64,000 bases of DNA from NCBI GenBank assembly GCA_025928545.1, contig JAICJH010000022.1, forward strand, positions 25,106 to 89,105, in the 5' to 3' direction. The stretch's first letter is position 1. Each line of letters begins with the position of its first letter. Below are positions 17,842 to 27,029 of this stretch, piece after piece. This DNA is from Bryobacteraceae bacterium (GTDB lineage: Bacteria; Acidobacteriota; Terriglobia; Bryobacterales; Bryobacteraceae). A program made the position numbers and the translations under genes. Under the pieces are notes generated by a model. It saw only the letters and a program-made list of their open reading frames with translations. It ran no database searches and was not told the origin of the DNA.

Positions 17842-19998
17842 ATGAAAATGCGCACCGAGGAAAACCCGACTTTACCCCCGATGGCTTACCAGGGAAAGGA
17901 CAGGCGGGAACCAGCGCGTACGGGCTGTGAACACAGGTGGACAACTAGTCGTTTCCCACTCCGCTCCGTCCGGCTTCCGGCAATCATAGTGGGTTTCGCC
18001 GTGTTGGCCGGCGTTGTACGCGTCCCGACCGCGTTGGCACAAAGCCCGTCCGGACAGACGAACTCCCAGGCGCTCACAGATGCCAGCCTCGAAGATCTGC
18101 TGAACATTGAGGTTACGTCCGTGTCGCGAAAACAACAAGTGCTTTCGAAGACGCCCAGTGCCGTCTACGTCATCACCCAGGAGGACATTCGCCACTCTGG
18201 AGCAACGAACATCCCGGACCTGCTTCGAATGGCGCCAGGGCTCGACGTGGCGCGTATTAACGCCAGTACCTGGGCAATCAGTATCCGGGGCTTCAATTTC
18301 CGTTATTCCGGTCAGGTGCTGGTGCTTGTGGACGGACGCACCGTCTACACTCCAATCTTGTCCGGCGTCTTCTGGGACCAGGTCGCAATACCGCTCGAAA
18401 ATATCGACCGTATCGAAGTCATACGCGGCCCCGGCGGAACCGTCTGGGGCGCCAACGCGATGAACGGAGTCATCAACATCATCACCAAGAGCGCACGCTA
18501 TACGCGCGGGACTCTTGTCCGCGCCCAGACAGGCACACAGGATCGCATACAGGGATTTGTACGCTTCGGAGGCGCGGCCGGGGTGAATGGCTCGTATCGA
18601 GTCTACAGCCGTTACGCCACCAATGAGAATTCGCCCTCCGAGGTTGCCAAGCCGGCCACGGACGAGGCCCACCAGGTGCTGGCAGGCTTTCGGTTCGACT
18701 CAGATCTCTCGCCGAACGACAAGGTGACCGTTCAGGGCGATTTGACGGGTCTCTCCGAAAGTCAGACCATCACCACGCTGCTTCCGGGCGGAACCGCGGT
18801 GCCCCGCACACTCGACGACCGCATCGAGGTTGGCGCCGGGAACATCATGGGGCGGTGGAACCACGTGTTCGGCAACGGTTCCGAAGCCACGGCGCAGGTC
18901 TACTACGATCGATTCCGGAGATTCGACCAGGGATTAAATATCGAAAATACCGGCGATGTCGATCTTCAATATCGTTTCCGTTTCGCGGGATGGAACGACA
19001 TTGTTGCGGGGCTGGGATTCCGAGTCACGGATCAGATTTGGCAGGATGGCTATGAAGTGTCGATCGGGACCGGTCAAAAGCGTGACAATCTGTTCACCAG
19101 TTTTCTTCAGGACGAAATCAAACTGACGGAGGTCCTCTCGCTCACGCTGGGGACCAAGCTCGAGCACAACCCTTATACCGGATACGAGTTCGAGCCCGGC
19201 GTGCAAATAGCATGGTTGCCGAGCGTCCATCAGACGCTTTGGGCATCGGTCTCGCGAGCGATTCAGCAACCATCCTGGCTTTTCGCGGAGGGGCAGGTCA
19301 ATTACGGCATTACTGTCCCCGGCACCGGTGATGTTATCTTCCAGATCGCGGGAAATCCCCGCAGTACCGCTCCGTGGCTTCTCAATTACGAGCTGGGGTA
19401 TCGAAGGGAAGTGTCAAAAAGCCTGACGCTCGATTCGACGGTATTTCTGAGCGATTATCATCGCCTTCAGACGGCCGAAGCGTTGCCGCCCTATATCGCG
19501 GCGGAGCCTCCGCCTGCTCACGTCGTTCTGCCGAATTCCTTCGGGAGTCTGGGTAAGGCAAGGAATTACGGGGTGGAGTTCTCAACTAGCTGGGATGTGA
19601 CGAAACGATGGAGACTTACCGCCGGGTACAGCTTCCTGCAAATGAAGCTTTCGACGGACGCTCGAAGCACCGATTTGGGATTTGTGGCAACCGCGGGCGA
19701 TTCTCCCCGGCATCAGGTCCAGTTGCGATCGAATATCAACTTTCCCCGTCAGACCGAATGGGATGTATCGGCATACTATGTCGGGGCTTTGTCGGGCGGC
19801 CCGCAGGCAACCGGGCCGGTTCCCGACTATTTACGTCTGGATACAAGATTCGGCTGGAAGCTGGGTCGAGTGATCGAGTTTTCGGTGGCCGGTCAAAATC
19901 TGCTGGCGCCGCGGCGGTTCGAGTTTCTCGATGCAGTGCAGGTGAATCCGACGGAAGCCGCGCGCGCCGTCGTTGCCAGAGTCACCTGGCACTATTGA
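17842..19998 (+). CDS. TonB-dependent outer-membrane receptor
   Basis: The 718-residue protein starts with a long N-region and a hydrophobic signal segment (about 48-66). A short TonB-box-like region (ASLEDLLNIEVTSVSRK) follows. Next comes the plug domain (TPSAVYVITQEDIRHSGATN, VLVLVDGRTVYTPILSGVFW, GPGGTVWGANAMNGVINIIT) and then a beta-barrel ending with a terminal aromatic (TWHY). Such receptors import siderophores, vitamins or glycans. The next gene, 11 bases on, encodes a YfiR-like protein, a pairing seen in c-di-GMP-linked loci. The ligand cannot be told from sequence. Confidence 0.9.
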   Translation: MKMRTEENPTLPPMAYQGKDRREPARTGCEHRWTTSRFPLRSVRLPAIIVGFAVLAGVVRVPTALAQSPSGQTNSQALTDASLEDLLNIEVTSVSRKQQVLSKTPSAVYVITQEDIRHSGATNIPDLLRMAPGLDVARINASTWAISIRGFNFRYSGQVLVLVDGRTVYTPILSGVFWDQVAIPLENIDRIEVIRGPGGTVWGANAMNGVINIITKSARYTRGTLVRAQTGTQDRIQGFVRFGGAAGVNGSYRVYSRYATNENSPSEVAKPATDEAHQVLAGFRFDSDLSPNDKVTVQGDLTGLSESQTITTLLPGGTAVPRTLDDRIEVGAGNIMGRWNHVFGNGSEATAQVYYDRFRRFDQGLNIENTGDVDLQYRFRFAGWNDIVAGLGFRVTDQIWQDGYEVSIGTGQKRDNLFTSFLQDEIKLTEVLSLTLGTKLEHNPYTGYEFEPGVQIAWLPSVHQTLWASVSRAIQQPSWLFAEGQVNYGITVPGTGDVIFQIAGNPRSTAPWLLNYELGYRREVSKSLTLDSTVFLSDYHRLQTAEALPPYIAAEPPPAHVVLPNSFGSLGKARNYGVEFSTSWDVTKRWRLTAGYSFLQMKLSTDARSTDLGFVATAGDSPRHQVQLRSNINFPRQTEWDVSAYYVGALSGGPQATGPVPDYLRLDTRFGWKLGRVIEFSVAGQNLLAPRRFEFLDAVQVNPTEAARAVVARVTWHY

Positions 19999-20009
19999 AA
20001 GAGGTCGAC

Positions 20010-20555
20010 ATGACGACCAGGAATCACGAACTCCGATTTCAATGCTGGCTGGTTTGCGGCCTCGCGATCGCCTTCCATGCGAATGCGCAGCCAATCGATG
20101 AGTATCAGGTAAAAGCGGCGTTCCTCTATAATTTTGCGCGATATATCGACTGGCCGGCGGTGACTTTCCGGAGCGACAAAGACCCGGTCCGGATCTGCGT
20201 GCTCGGTCGGGATCCGTTTGGCAGTGGGCTTCCGGAAACAGTGAAAGGCAGGACACTGGGAAGCAAATCCTTTGCGGTGTCGAATGTCGCGGACGCCAGC
20301 CAGATCACGGGATGCCAGATTCTCTTTATAAGTTCTTCTGAGCAAAAGCGAATACCCGCTATCCTTTCGGCGGTGCCGTCTGTGGGTGTCCTCACGGTTG
20401 GTGAGAGCGATGGATTTGCAACCCACGGGGGAATTGTGAACTTTATCCTCGAAGATGGCCGCGTCCGATTTCAGATCAATCGTCAGGCGGCGGAACGCGC
20501 GCATTTGCAGATAAGCTCGAAATTGTTGAATCTTGCGCAGATCGTGGATAAATAG
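20010..20555 (+). CDS. YfiR/DUF4154-like periplasmic protein
   Basis: The 181-residue product starts at ATG 20010 behind AAAGAGG and has a signal peptide. It shows the YfiR pattern: YQVKAAFLYNFARYIDWP, then PVRICVLGRDPFG, CQILFISSSEQ, GVLTVGESDGFATHGGIVNF and RVRFQINRQAAERAHLQISS with a final LLNLA. In Pseudomonas and E. coli, YfiR is a periplasmic repressor of the diguanylate cyclase YfiN. A CHASE8-containing GGDEF-EAL protein lies at 24070-26529 in the opposite orientation. The gene is probably cotranscribed with the receptor. Confidence 0.85.
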   Translation: MTTRNHELRFQCWLVCGLAIAFHANAQPIDEYQVKAAFLYNFARYIDWPAVTFRSDKDPVRICVLGRDPFGSGLPETVKGRTLGSKSFAVSNVADASQITGCQILFISSSEQKRIPAILSAVPSVGVLTVGESDGFATHGGIVNFILEDGRVRFQINRQAAERAHLQISSKLLNLAQIVDK

Positions 20556-20700
20556 CTCGGCCCGGGAGTGGGCCACGATGTGGCGCAGGAGGACAGCCAC
20601 TTGCCGCAGGCCGAGGGATGTGTGCGCACATCCTCCAACGATCAAACTGTGGCTCGATCAGCCGGTTGGAGCGTCGTGTCCGACCCTGTTCGCTCGCCTG

Positions 20701-20731
20701 GCAGGCTGCTGAAAAACGCCTTTGACTTAGC
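20701..20731 (+). repeat. Left terminal inverted repeat of the IS5-like unit
   Basis: The stretch starts GCAGGCTGCTGAAAAACGCC and matches, in reverse complement, the sequence ending at 23505. There are two substitutions and one single-base gap over about 31 bases. This end type is typical of IS5-family elements. Confidence 0.75.
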
Positions 20732-20848
20732 AACATTTCGTTTTCTCGGCGGTTACCGCGAGTTCTGCGAATCCGGGAAACGGGGCACGTGCGGCGATAT
20801 GCGGCCAAATGGCCCTTTTTGCGCCCTGAGGCACACTTCTCCCCTGAC

Positions 20849-21954
20849 CTACGCGGCCTGAATCGACAGGTTCCGCATCCGGACCAGATTGTATGCCGCC
20901 GCAGCGAATGTAAACATCCAGCCCACCCGGTCCAGTCCCCGAAACGGCGTCTTGCGTTGTTGCGCCACAGTTTTATCCACCCGAAGACCTCCTCGACGCG
21001 CTTGCGTTTTCTATGACTGACGCTATAGCCGTCATGATGTGTCGTACGTCCATCAATGGCGCTACGACGATTCGTATTGCTCTGAACGACGTGTTGGCGT
21101 ATTCTTATTTTCGCGGGACGCCGCCACAAAACCTTCTGCGTCATAGCCGCGGTCCCCGCCCAGCGTGACTCGCTGCTTCGACTCCGGTTTGTTGCCCACC
21201 ATCTGGGGCGCCGCTGTCCGCTCCGCAGTGCCGGTGGCCTGCGTCGTCCGCACGTCAACCACCAGCCCGTTGCGGTTCTCAGTCACTACATGTCCCAGAT
21301 AGCTTAATCGCGATTCAGCGCCGCGCGTCTTCTTATAGAGGCACGCAATTGGATCGGTCAGCGATTCGTGCGTTTCGATTGAGCGCTTCTCTTTGTGCCA
21401 GTTCACCGTGGGGCTGCTGCCGGGATTCGCCGGAGGCGGGTTAAGCTGATCGTAGTCTATGTCCTTGTCTTTGCGCTGAAAGCTCTTCTGTCCAGCCCAT
21501 ACCTCAATCACCGTTCCATCAACCGAAGCGTTCGTCCGACAGCAGACTCCGATCACCGGCCTGTCCCTCAATCAGTGAGAAGAACTCCTCAGCCACGGCA
21601 CCTTGCAATAAACGGTCCCGATTCCTGGTGAAAACTGTCGGGACGCCAGAGCGGCTCAGTGACCGAGAGAACTACAAACCCGCGGAACAGCAGGTTGCAT
21701 TCTATCTGCTCCATCAGCATGCGTCCGCTCCGCACTGAATAGAGCATCTGAAGCAGTGAAGCACGCAACAGACGTTCCGGCGGACTCGAACGCCGACCCT
21801 CTTCGCCGTAGATTTCGTCGAAGCGTGTGCTCGTCTGCTTCAGCGCTTGGTCCACCATAGTCCGGATCGGTCTCAGCGGATGGACAGCGGCTATGAATTC
21901 CTCCAGACTTCCGTAACTGACAAGCTCGCTCTGCTGTATGTCTTTGCCAAGCAT
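20849..21954 (-). pseudogene. IS5-family transposase, frameshifted
   Basis: The N-terminal part (from ATG 21954) matches the DUF772 domain: HPLRPIRTMVDQALKQTSTR, PPERLLRASLLQMLYSVRSG and LLFRGFV. The middle lies in another frame (about 21571-21062): ASVDGTVIEVWAGQKSFQRK, RLSYLGHVVTENRNGLVVD and GGDRGYDAEGFV of the DDE domain. The C-terminus uses further frames (SAIDGRTTHHDGYSVSHRKR, EEVFGWIK, then AAAAYNLVRMRNLSIQAA to a stop at 20849). At least two frameshifts separate these blocks, so the enzyme is dead. Confidence 0.85.
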
Positions 21955-22219
21955 ACAGAACCAGGCAGGGGCGAGCGATCTTGTTCATGGGTTCCATCCG
22001 GGAACACAACCTCGGTCCCGTAGTCAATGGATGGCTGCTGGAGTCCGAATGGGAACTCGCCAGACTTGCCCGCCCAGAACCATGGAAGCAATGGCTCATC
22101 AGAATGCTGCTCCGGCGCCCCTGGCAAAATTTATCAAGGCTGTTCGATAAACTCGACTGACGACCTTTCATCAGATCCATGAACTGGGGAAGCCCGCCCA
22201 CAGCCGGCCAGCGCGCCAC
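21955..22219. other. No recognised gene between transposase and passenger gene
   Basis: This 265-base stretch should contain the promoter end of the IS, yet no copy of the terminal repeat is found in it. Open frames on the minus strand (for example IDYGTEVVFPDGTHEQ) are not recognisable. Confidence 0.4.
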
Positions 22220-22723
22220 TTATTGATCGAGCAGCAGCGGAAAATAGGTGGTTACGATAGTCAGCGAGCTGTTTCCATAACCACAAGGATCGCTGAGCCT
22301 CACCTGCAATGCCGCGTTGGGAAAAGCAGCATTGGAAACAATTGCAGCGGATACGGGTATGTAGTTCATCAGGCTCTTCGGGCTCATCAAGCCCATGGAA
22401 AAGCTTCCCCCCAACCACAAGCTGGTGTTACTGCCCGCCGGATCGAAGAGAAAACCGGGGTCGGCTCGGAACGGCATGGTTCCCGCGCTGAGATGTACCG
22501 CGAATGATAGCGGAACGACAACGCAACCGGGGCCGCAGGCTGGCACCAGGATCATTGGAGTAGTGTATAGCGACCCAATGCAGGCGCCATCGCAAACGGT
22601 TGTCGACTGATAGATGAAACCAGGTCCCTTCTGCACGGAAACACCATTGGACTTGGCGGTTTGCCCCAAGGCGGAGCCGAGGGCAATGAAAACAAGAGCC
22701 GAAACAAAGCGAACGCGTCTCAT
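22220..22723 (-). CDS. Small secreted protein of unknown function
   Basis: The 167-residue protein starts at ATG 22723 behind a perfect AAGGAGT. It has a signal peptide (FVSALVFIALGSALG). The mature part is Ser/Gly/Pro-rich with two Cys-rich spots (TTVCDGACIGSLY and VPACGPGCVVVP) and a further Cys near the end, suggesting disulfides in a beta-rich exported protein. I do not recognise a family. It lies inside the unit bounded by IS5-type repeats. The intact frame and ribosome site suggest it is still functional. Confidence 0.6.
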   Translation of the reverse strand: MRRVRFVSALVFIALGSALGQTAKSNGVSVQKGPGFIYQSTTVCDGACIGSLYTTPMILVPACGPGCVVVPLSFAVHLSAGTMPFRADPGFLFDPAGSNTSLWLGGSFSMGLMSPKSLMNYIPVSAAIVSNAAFPNAALQVRLSDPCGYGNSSLTIVTTYFPLLLDQ

Positions 22724-23473
22724 AGTGATACTCCTTTTGTTATTTCAGAAATTCGTTGTTTTGGGTGACTGCACCCTGGCCACAAGCGTGGGGCCGGTCG
22801 CCTATGCGGTGTCAGAGAATGAAACGCCACCGCTTGTACCGGGGGGTATTCGAAAGACAGATTCATCGACGTGCTTTCCGAAGACTAACTGGCGGAGTTA
22901 TTCGCCGTCGCCCGGCGGTAGGTTGTCGACGTCGAGATGCCGCTGATGCGGCTACACGCACCTATAACCGAGTTAGTCATCGATAAACGTCTTGCAACAA
23001 AGTGATCATTGCGTCTTTTTCTCCTCTTCGTGTTTTGGCGTCTTTCCCAAAGCCAGTTCGTCTTCGCGAGACTAAGGGCAATTTCACTACCACTTATCGG
23101 AACGCCTTTTCATTTGACCTTTGTCCACTGTTTGTCATAGTTAGTGGACATGGGAGCACAATCGGGCAAATACAACTGTGTCTGATTGAGAACGGTGTCC
23201 ACTTACGGTGTTTATAGTTCGAAAGGCGAATGGCGGCGAACAGAAACAGCCGAAGCCGCGCTATCTCGCCTTCGGTTCGGCGGGCTGCGGGCCGGACCCT
23301 CCGGCGGCGATTGGATATCCGGTAACCCACCAATTCCTCCGACGAGGCAAGAATATTAGCCGACTGACTTTCGTAAATCGCGGTAGAGAGAATCACGCTG
23401 CTTGACATATCCCCCGACGCGCTTCCGCTGGGGAGCCGTCGAGCCCAGGGAAACCGCCGGGAAAAAGACAATT
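22724..23473. other. Gene-free stretch inside the IS5-bounded unit
   Basis: I see no supported coding frame in these 750 bases. A 7-bp inverted repeat (GTCCACT/AGTGGAC, about 23124-23150) is the only small structure noted. The promoter of the 22723 gene should lie at its left end. Confidence 0.4.
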
Positions 23474-23505
23474 GCTATGTCAAACGGCATTTTTCAGCAG
23501 CCTGC
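23474..23505 (-). repeat. Right terminal inverted repeat of the IS5-like unit
   Basis: This stretch is the near-perfect reverse complement of 20701-20731 and ends CAGCAGCCTGC. Together the two repeats define the unit. Confidence 0.75.
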
Positions 23506-23689
23506 TGGCCGGCCCAGAGAGGGAGGAGGCTGAAACAACTGCGGGCTGTGCCGGGCAGATTTCCAGCGGCATTTCGTTTCAAGCTGCTGTGGTCCCATCC
23601 AGAGGCTCTGAAGCGGCGGTGGCGCCTCGCGTCGCGCGGGTCGCGCCGGCGCGGTTGCACGGCATCCTTCGGTATCGGCCCGGCGCGGC

Positions 23690-24045
23690 CCTCGCCATGC
23701 CTCTCGTGTAGTCGTTGGTGACCTATGTTCTGCGTGAGCCAAAATGCGGTATTTCGAGGTAGTCTTCGTTGCGGAACTGTAATCCCCGTGCACCTGCCCA
23801 ACGAATCCGGATGAGGCAACAAAACGCGCATGTAGATGATCGGTCAAAGAGGCGCGCACAAAGCGTACGAAGAGGGTGGCTTTGTCAATGCGGGCAATCA
23901 GGAATATCTTTTCCGGCCTGCCCTCTCGCAGACGTGCGTGCATGCTGGTGTCCCATTGAATCAACTCTCCATGAAAGATATGCCGCGGCCGATAGAAAGT
24001 GGCCTTGCGCGGTGTCGCCTTCTCACCTTTCGATTCACTCGCGGG
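23690..24045 (-). pseudogene. Fragment of an ISNCY-type transposase
   Basis: The minus strand encodes GEKATPRK, then FYRPRHIFHGELIQWDTS, HARLREGRPEKIFLIARID and ATLFVRFVRAS. This is the start of the DDE domain of ISNCY-family transposases (usual pattern: GELxQWDxSxHxWLEGRG followed by LIAMIDDAT). There is no start codon and the rest of the domain is missing or scrambled. The fragment sits between the right IS5-type repeat and the end of the GGDEF-EAL gene, marking this as a repeated insertion site. Confidence 0.6.
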
Positions 24046-24069
24046 TCGACAACCGGCGTAGCGCGGGTA

Positions 24070-26529
24070 TTATCCAACCATCGCGATTTCTTGTGGTTGA
24101 TGTGCCTCATTCGCCTCTTCATGGAGCACCCTGCTGGTAGACTCCTTGTCAACTGGCTTCGAGAAGTAATAGCCCTGTGCGAACGGACAGCCCAGAGCAA
24201 TAAGCTGGTCGCGTTGCTCTTTGGTTTCGACACCCTCGGCAACCACGTCAAGTTTCAGAGAACGGGCCATCCCGAGAATCGTCTCTACCATGTGGCCACT
24301 ACCCTCTCTGTCGGGGATACCACCGACAAACGATCTGTCGATCTTTAGGGCGTCGAAGGGAAGCTGATGCAGATAGCTCAGCGAAGAATAGCCCGTGCCG
24401 AAATCATCCAGTTCGAGGCCAACCCCTAACTTTTTGAGACGCCGCAGGACGGAAAGACTCAACTGGCTGTTCTCCATGATGGAGCTTTCGGTCAGTTCGA
24501 GCCTCAAAGATGGGGGATTCAATCCGGTTTCGTCAAGCGCATCGGCCACGTCATGAACGAATGCAGGGTCGGCGAGTTGTTTGAGCGACATGTTGACGCT
24601 GACACTGGGCCGCAGTTCAATTTGAAGTGAGTGGTGCCATTGCGCCATCTGACGGCAGGCTTCTCTCAGGACCCACCTTCCAATCGGAACAATCAGCCCT
24701 GTTTCTTCCGCGATCGGAATAAATTCACTTGGCGGAAGCAGGCCCCTTTCCGGATGGTTCCATCGTATGAGAGCCTCATATCCAACAATTCTGCCCGTTT
24801 GCAACGAGACTTCCGGCTGGTAGAAGATGACGAATTGGGAGCCATCGAGAGCCTTGCGGAGATCGGTTTCCAATTCCATACGCGCGACCGCGCGGTCACG
24901 GATTCCTTCATTGAATATCTCGAATCGGGCCTTGCCTTTGGTTTTCGCCTGATACATAGCGGCATCGGCATTGCGCAGAAGATCTTCAGGCGTTTTGCCC
25001 GAGTCGCCAAGCGCGATGCCAATGCTCACGGTCACGAATACGGGATGGGTCTCGATGTAGACCGGCGGATCCAGTTCCCTGAGGATCCGTTCCGCCACCG
25101 CGACAACGCTTTGGGCATTCCGAACGTCGAACAAGAGAATCGCAAATTCGTCTCCCCCGAAGCGGGCCACAATGGATGGATCGGAGACTCTTGTCACGAT
25201 GTCCGATCCCCGCAGGCTGCTCTGGAGCCTCACCCCAACTTCCATCAGCAGACGATCACCGGCATCGTGCCCCAGGCTGTCATTGACCACTTTAAATCGA
25301 TCCAGATCCAGAAACAGAACAGCGAACGAGCTCGTTCGCGTCTCAGAGCTGCTGAGGCACGACTCGAGCTTGTCGATGAAATAGAGCCTGTTGCGAAGCC
25401 CTGTCAGAGGATCGACCACCTTCCCCTCGGTAATGTCGGTTTGCGAGCCCGCCATGCGCACAATTTGTCCATTTCCGTTACGGACCGAAATACCTCGGCA
25501 AAGCACCCACATGTGAAGACCGCTTTTCTGGCTCATACGGTACTCACAGGCGAAGGCTTCCGGAGCGTCATTCCCGCGCTCGAAAATCTCCGCTCGCACA
25601 TGATCCCTGTCACTGGGATGAATGCGGTCGGCCCACTCTTCGAACGCTGGCCGGATCTCACCTGGAGCGTAGCCAAGCATCTGCACCCAGCGCGGGGAAT
25701 AATAGATTTCGTTGGATGCGACCTTCCAGTCCCACAGGCCGTCGTTTGCTCCGCGTGCCGCCAGGGCATAACGTTCTTCGCTGTCGCGAAGAGCCGTTTC
25801 CGCCGTCTGACGCGCCAATTCCCGCGACTGAATCTGTGACAACATTTCATTGAAGGCGTCGATCAGGGTTCCGATTTCGTCATTGCCTAATTTTGTCGCG
25901 CGGATCGAGTAATCCTTGTCCGCTGAAACGTGCCGGGCAACGTTTGATAATCCTGCCAGGGGCAACGTGATTGTGCGCTGCAGCCGGGTGACTACGGCCA
26001 GAGCGCCGGAGAGCGAGGCCATCAGCATGAGGCAAACCAGGCCGACGGAGTCCCAAAGACGTGCGTAGTCGTCCTTCAGACTCGTCTTCAGCAGGAGTGT
26101 ACCGATGCGTTGGCCCCCGTCGAGGATCGGGTGAAACAAGGTCAGAGTGGCGCCTTCGAAATAGGTACCGTCCGGGCGCGGCCGTTCGGGAGCTGGCAAA
26201 CCGGCAGTATCTGCTCTTTGATAGCTGCTGAACAGGTGATTTACGTCGTTGTAGACAGCGGCCTGCATCTGGTTGCGATCGCTGGCCAAAGCCAAAAGTG
26301 TCTCGTTCTCCGCTCGCTCGTCGCCGAAGCGCAGTGCCGCAGTGCTGCTGGAGGCGATGATCTCAGCGAGGCCGACTATTTCGCGACTGGCTGTCCTTCG
26401 TTGCTGCACAGCCTCGTAAGCGACGAAGCCAGTACCGGCGAGAACCAGCGCAAGACTGCAACTCAAAACAATCAGGAGCGATAGTTTCAGCCCAATCGAT
26501 GTGTTTCTAAGGCCTTTGAAGATGTTCAT
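24070..26529 (-). CDS. CHASE8-HAMP-PAS-GGDEF-EAL c-di-GMP enzyme (YfiN-like sensor)
   Basis: The start at 26529 follows AAGGA and opens a first membrane helix (about 17-38). A periplasmic CHASE8-type domain, a second helix, HAMP, a PAS/PAC domain, GGDEF and EAL follow, 819 residues in all. The cyclase site RFGGDEFAILL and the phosphodiesterase signatures GYEALIRWNHP and DDFGTGYSSLSYLHQLPFDA are intact, so both activities are possible. The GGDEF region has the common insertion between RGSD and VARFGGDEF. The CHASE8-HAMP front resembles YfiN/TpbB, which YfiR represses; a YfiR-like gene lies at 20010-20555. Regulation of adhesion or pili is inferred. Confidence 0.9.
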   Translation of the reverse strand: MNIFKGLRNTSIGLKLSLLIVLSCSLALVLAGTGFVAYEAVQQRRTASREIVGLAEIIASSSTAALRFGDERAENETLLALASDRNQMQAAVYNDVNHLFSSYQRADTAGLPAPERPRPDGTYFEGATLTLFHPILDGGQRIGTLLLKTSLKDDYARLWDSVGLVCLMLMASLSGALAVVTRLQRTITLPLAGLSNVARHVSADKDYSIRATKLGNDEIGTLIDAFNEMLSQIQSRELARQTAETALRDSEERYALAARGANDGLWDWKVASNEIYYSPRWVQMLGYAPGEIRPAFEEWADRIHPSDRDHVRAEIFERGNDAPEAFACEYRMSQKSGLHMWVLCRGISVRNGNGQIVRMAGSQTDITEGKVVDPLTGLRNRLYFIDKLESCLSSSETRTSSFAVLFLDLDRFKVVNDSLGHDAGDRLLMEVGVRLQSSLRGSDIVTRVSDPSIVARFGGDEFAILLFDVRNAQSVVAVAERILRELDPPVYIETHPVFVTVSIGIALGDSGKTPEDLLRNADAAMYQAKTKGKARFEIFNEGIRDRAVARMELETDLRKALDGSQFVIFYQPEVSLQTGRIVGYEALIRWNHPERGLLPPSEFIPIAEETGLIVPIGRWVLREACRQMAQWHHSLQIELRPSVSVNMSLKQLADPAFVHDVADALDETGLNPPSLRLELTESSIMENSQLSLSVLRRLKKLGVGLELDDFGTGYSSLSYLHQLPFDALKIDRSFVGGIPDREGSGHMVETILGMARSLKLDVVAEGVETKEQRDQLIALGCPFAQGYYFSKPVDKESTSRVLHEEANEAHQPQEIAMVG

Positions 26530-26742
26530 ACGAACGGGTCCTTGTCTAGTCACCCACGGGTGGTTCGCATGCGGACGGCCACGAATGTTACTGATTCTGC
26601 GTGCCCCCGGAATACGGGATCCCGCGTACCGTGCACCGTCGCTGACATGTGTATCCCGGGGCGGACGATGACTCCTGTCGAGGTGCGCAGAAGCTGGCCG
26701 TGTGTGTCATGCAAACAACGGTGGATTACGCAATCCCGGTGT

Positions 26743-26756
26743 GGTCGTCTGAATGC
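26743..26756 (+). promoter_or_regulatory. Candidate sigma-54 (-24/-12) element of flp2
   Basis: TGG at -24 and ATGC at -12 are separated so that GG (26743-26744) and GC (26755-26756) are exactly ten bases apart, 31 bases before the flp2 start. Flanking bases match the sigma-54 consensus only partly. The same spacing occurs before the second flp gene, and a sigma-54 activator is encoded nearby. Confidence 0.4.
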
Positions 26757-26787
26757 GACGGGTAAGGGCGGAAAGGAGCAGGGCCAA

Positions 26788-26976
26788 ATGAAAAGTTCCG
26801 CCTTGAAGCTTTACAGAAGACTGAGGAAATTCACGGCGTCACTGGCTGACGACGACGGTCAGGACTTGATCGAGTATTCACTCTTGCGGGCTCTGATCGC
26901 TCTTGCCGCGACTGCGGGTATCACCGGCGTTGCCACGCAAGTCGGCAACGCATTACCAGCGTCGGAACGAAGCTGA
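26788..26976 (+). CDS. Flp-type pilin with C-terminal frameshift
   Basis: Flp pilins form Tad pili after cleavage behind a Gly by prepilin peptidase. ATG 26788 follows GGAAAGGAG. The product has the processing site and hydrophobic core DDGQDLIEYSLLRALIALAA. Compared with the pilin at 42805-43011, the frame is lost after VGNA. Adding one T in the TT at 26953-26954 restores TSVGTKLSTCTT and a stop at 26991-26993. As it stands, the tail reads LPASERS. This is either a pseudogene, a variant tail, or a one-base sequence error. It heads the tadE-tadE-tadG cluster. Confidence 0.8.
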   Translation: MKSSALKLYRRLRKFTASLADDDGQDLIEYSLLRALIALAATAGITGVATQVGNALPASERS

Positions 26977-27029
26977 GCACCTGCACGACTTGAAATATCC
27001 GCGAAGAACGGGTTCTTCCGGGGTTCGCA

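Larger units (their letters stand above)
20701..23505. mobile_element. IS5-type unit with decayed transposase and a passenger gene
   Basis: Inverted repeats at 20701-20731 and 23474-23505 bracket 2.8 kb. The left part holds a frameshifted IS5-family transposase. The right 1.5 kb holds a separate secreted-protein gene and non-coding DNA. A normal element of this type would end shortly after the transposase start near 22.0 kb, so the extra DNA is a passenger, or a second insertion trapped between the ends. I see no convincing target-site duplication. Confidence 0.65.

Noticed and set aside
24631..25839. 402-codon + strand frame
   Set aside because: Antisense of the GGDEF-EAL gene, which has intact catalytic motifs; high-G+C DNA produces such shadows.
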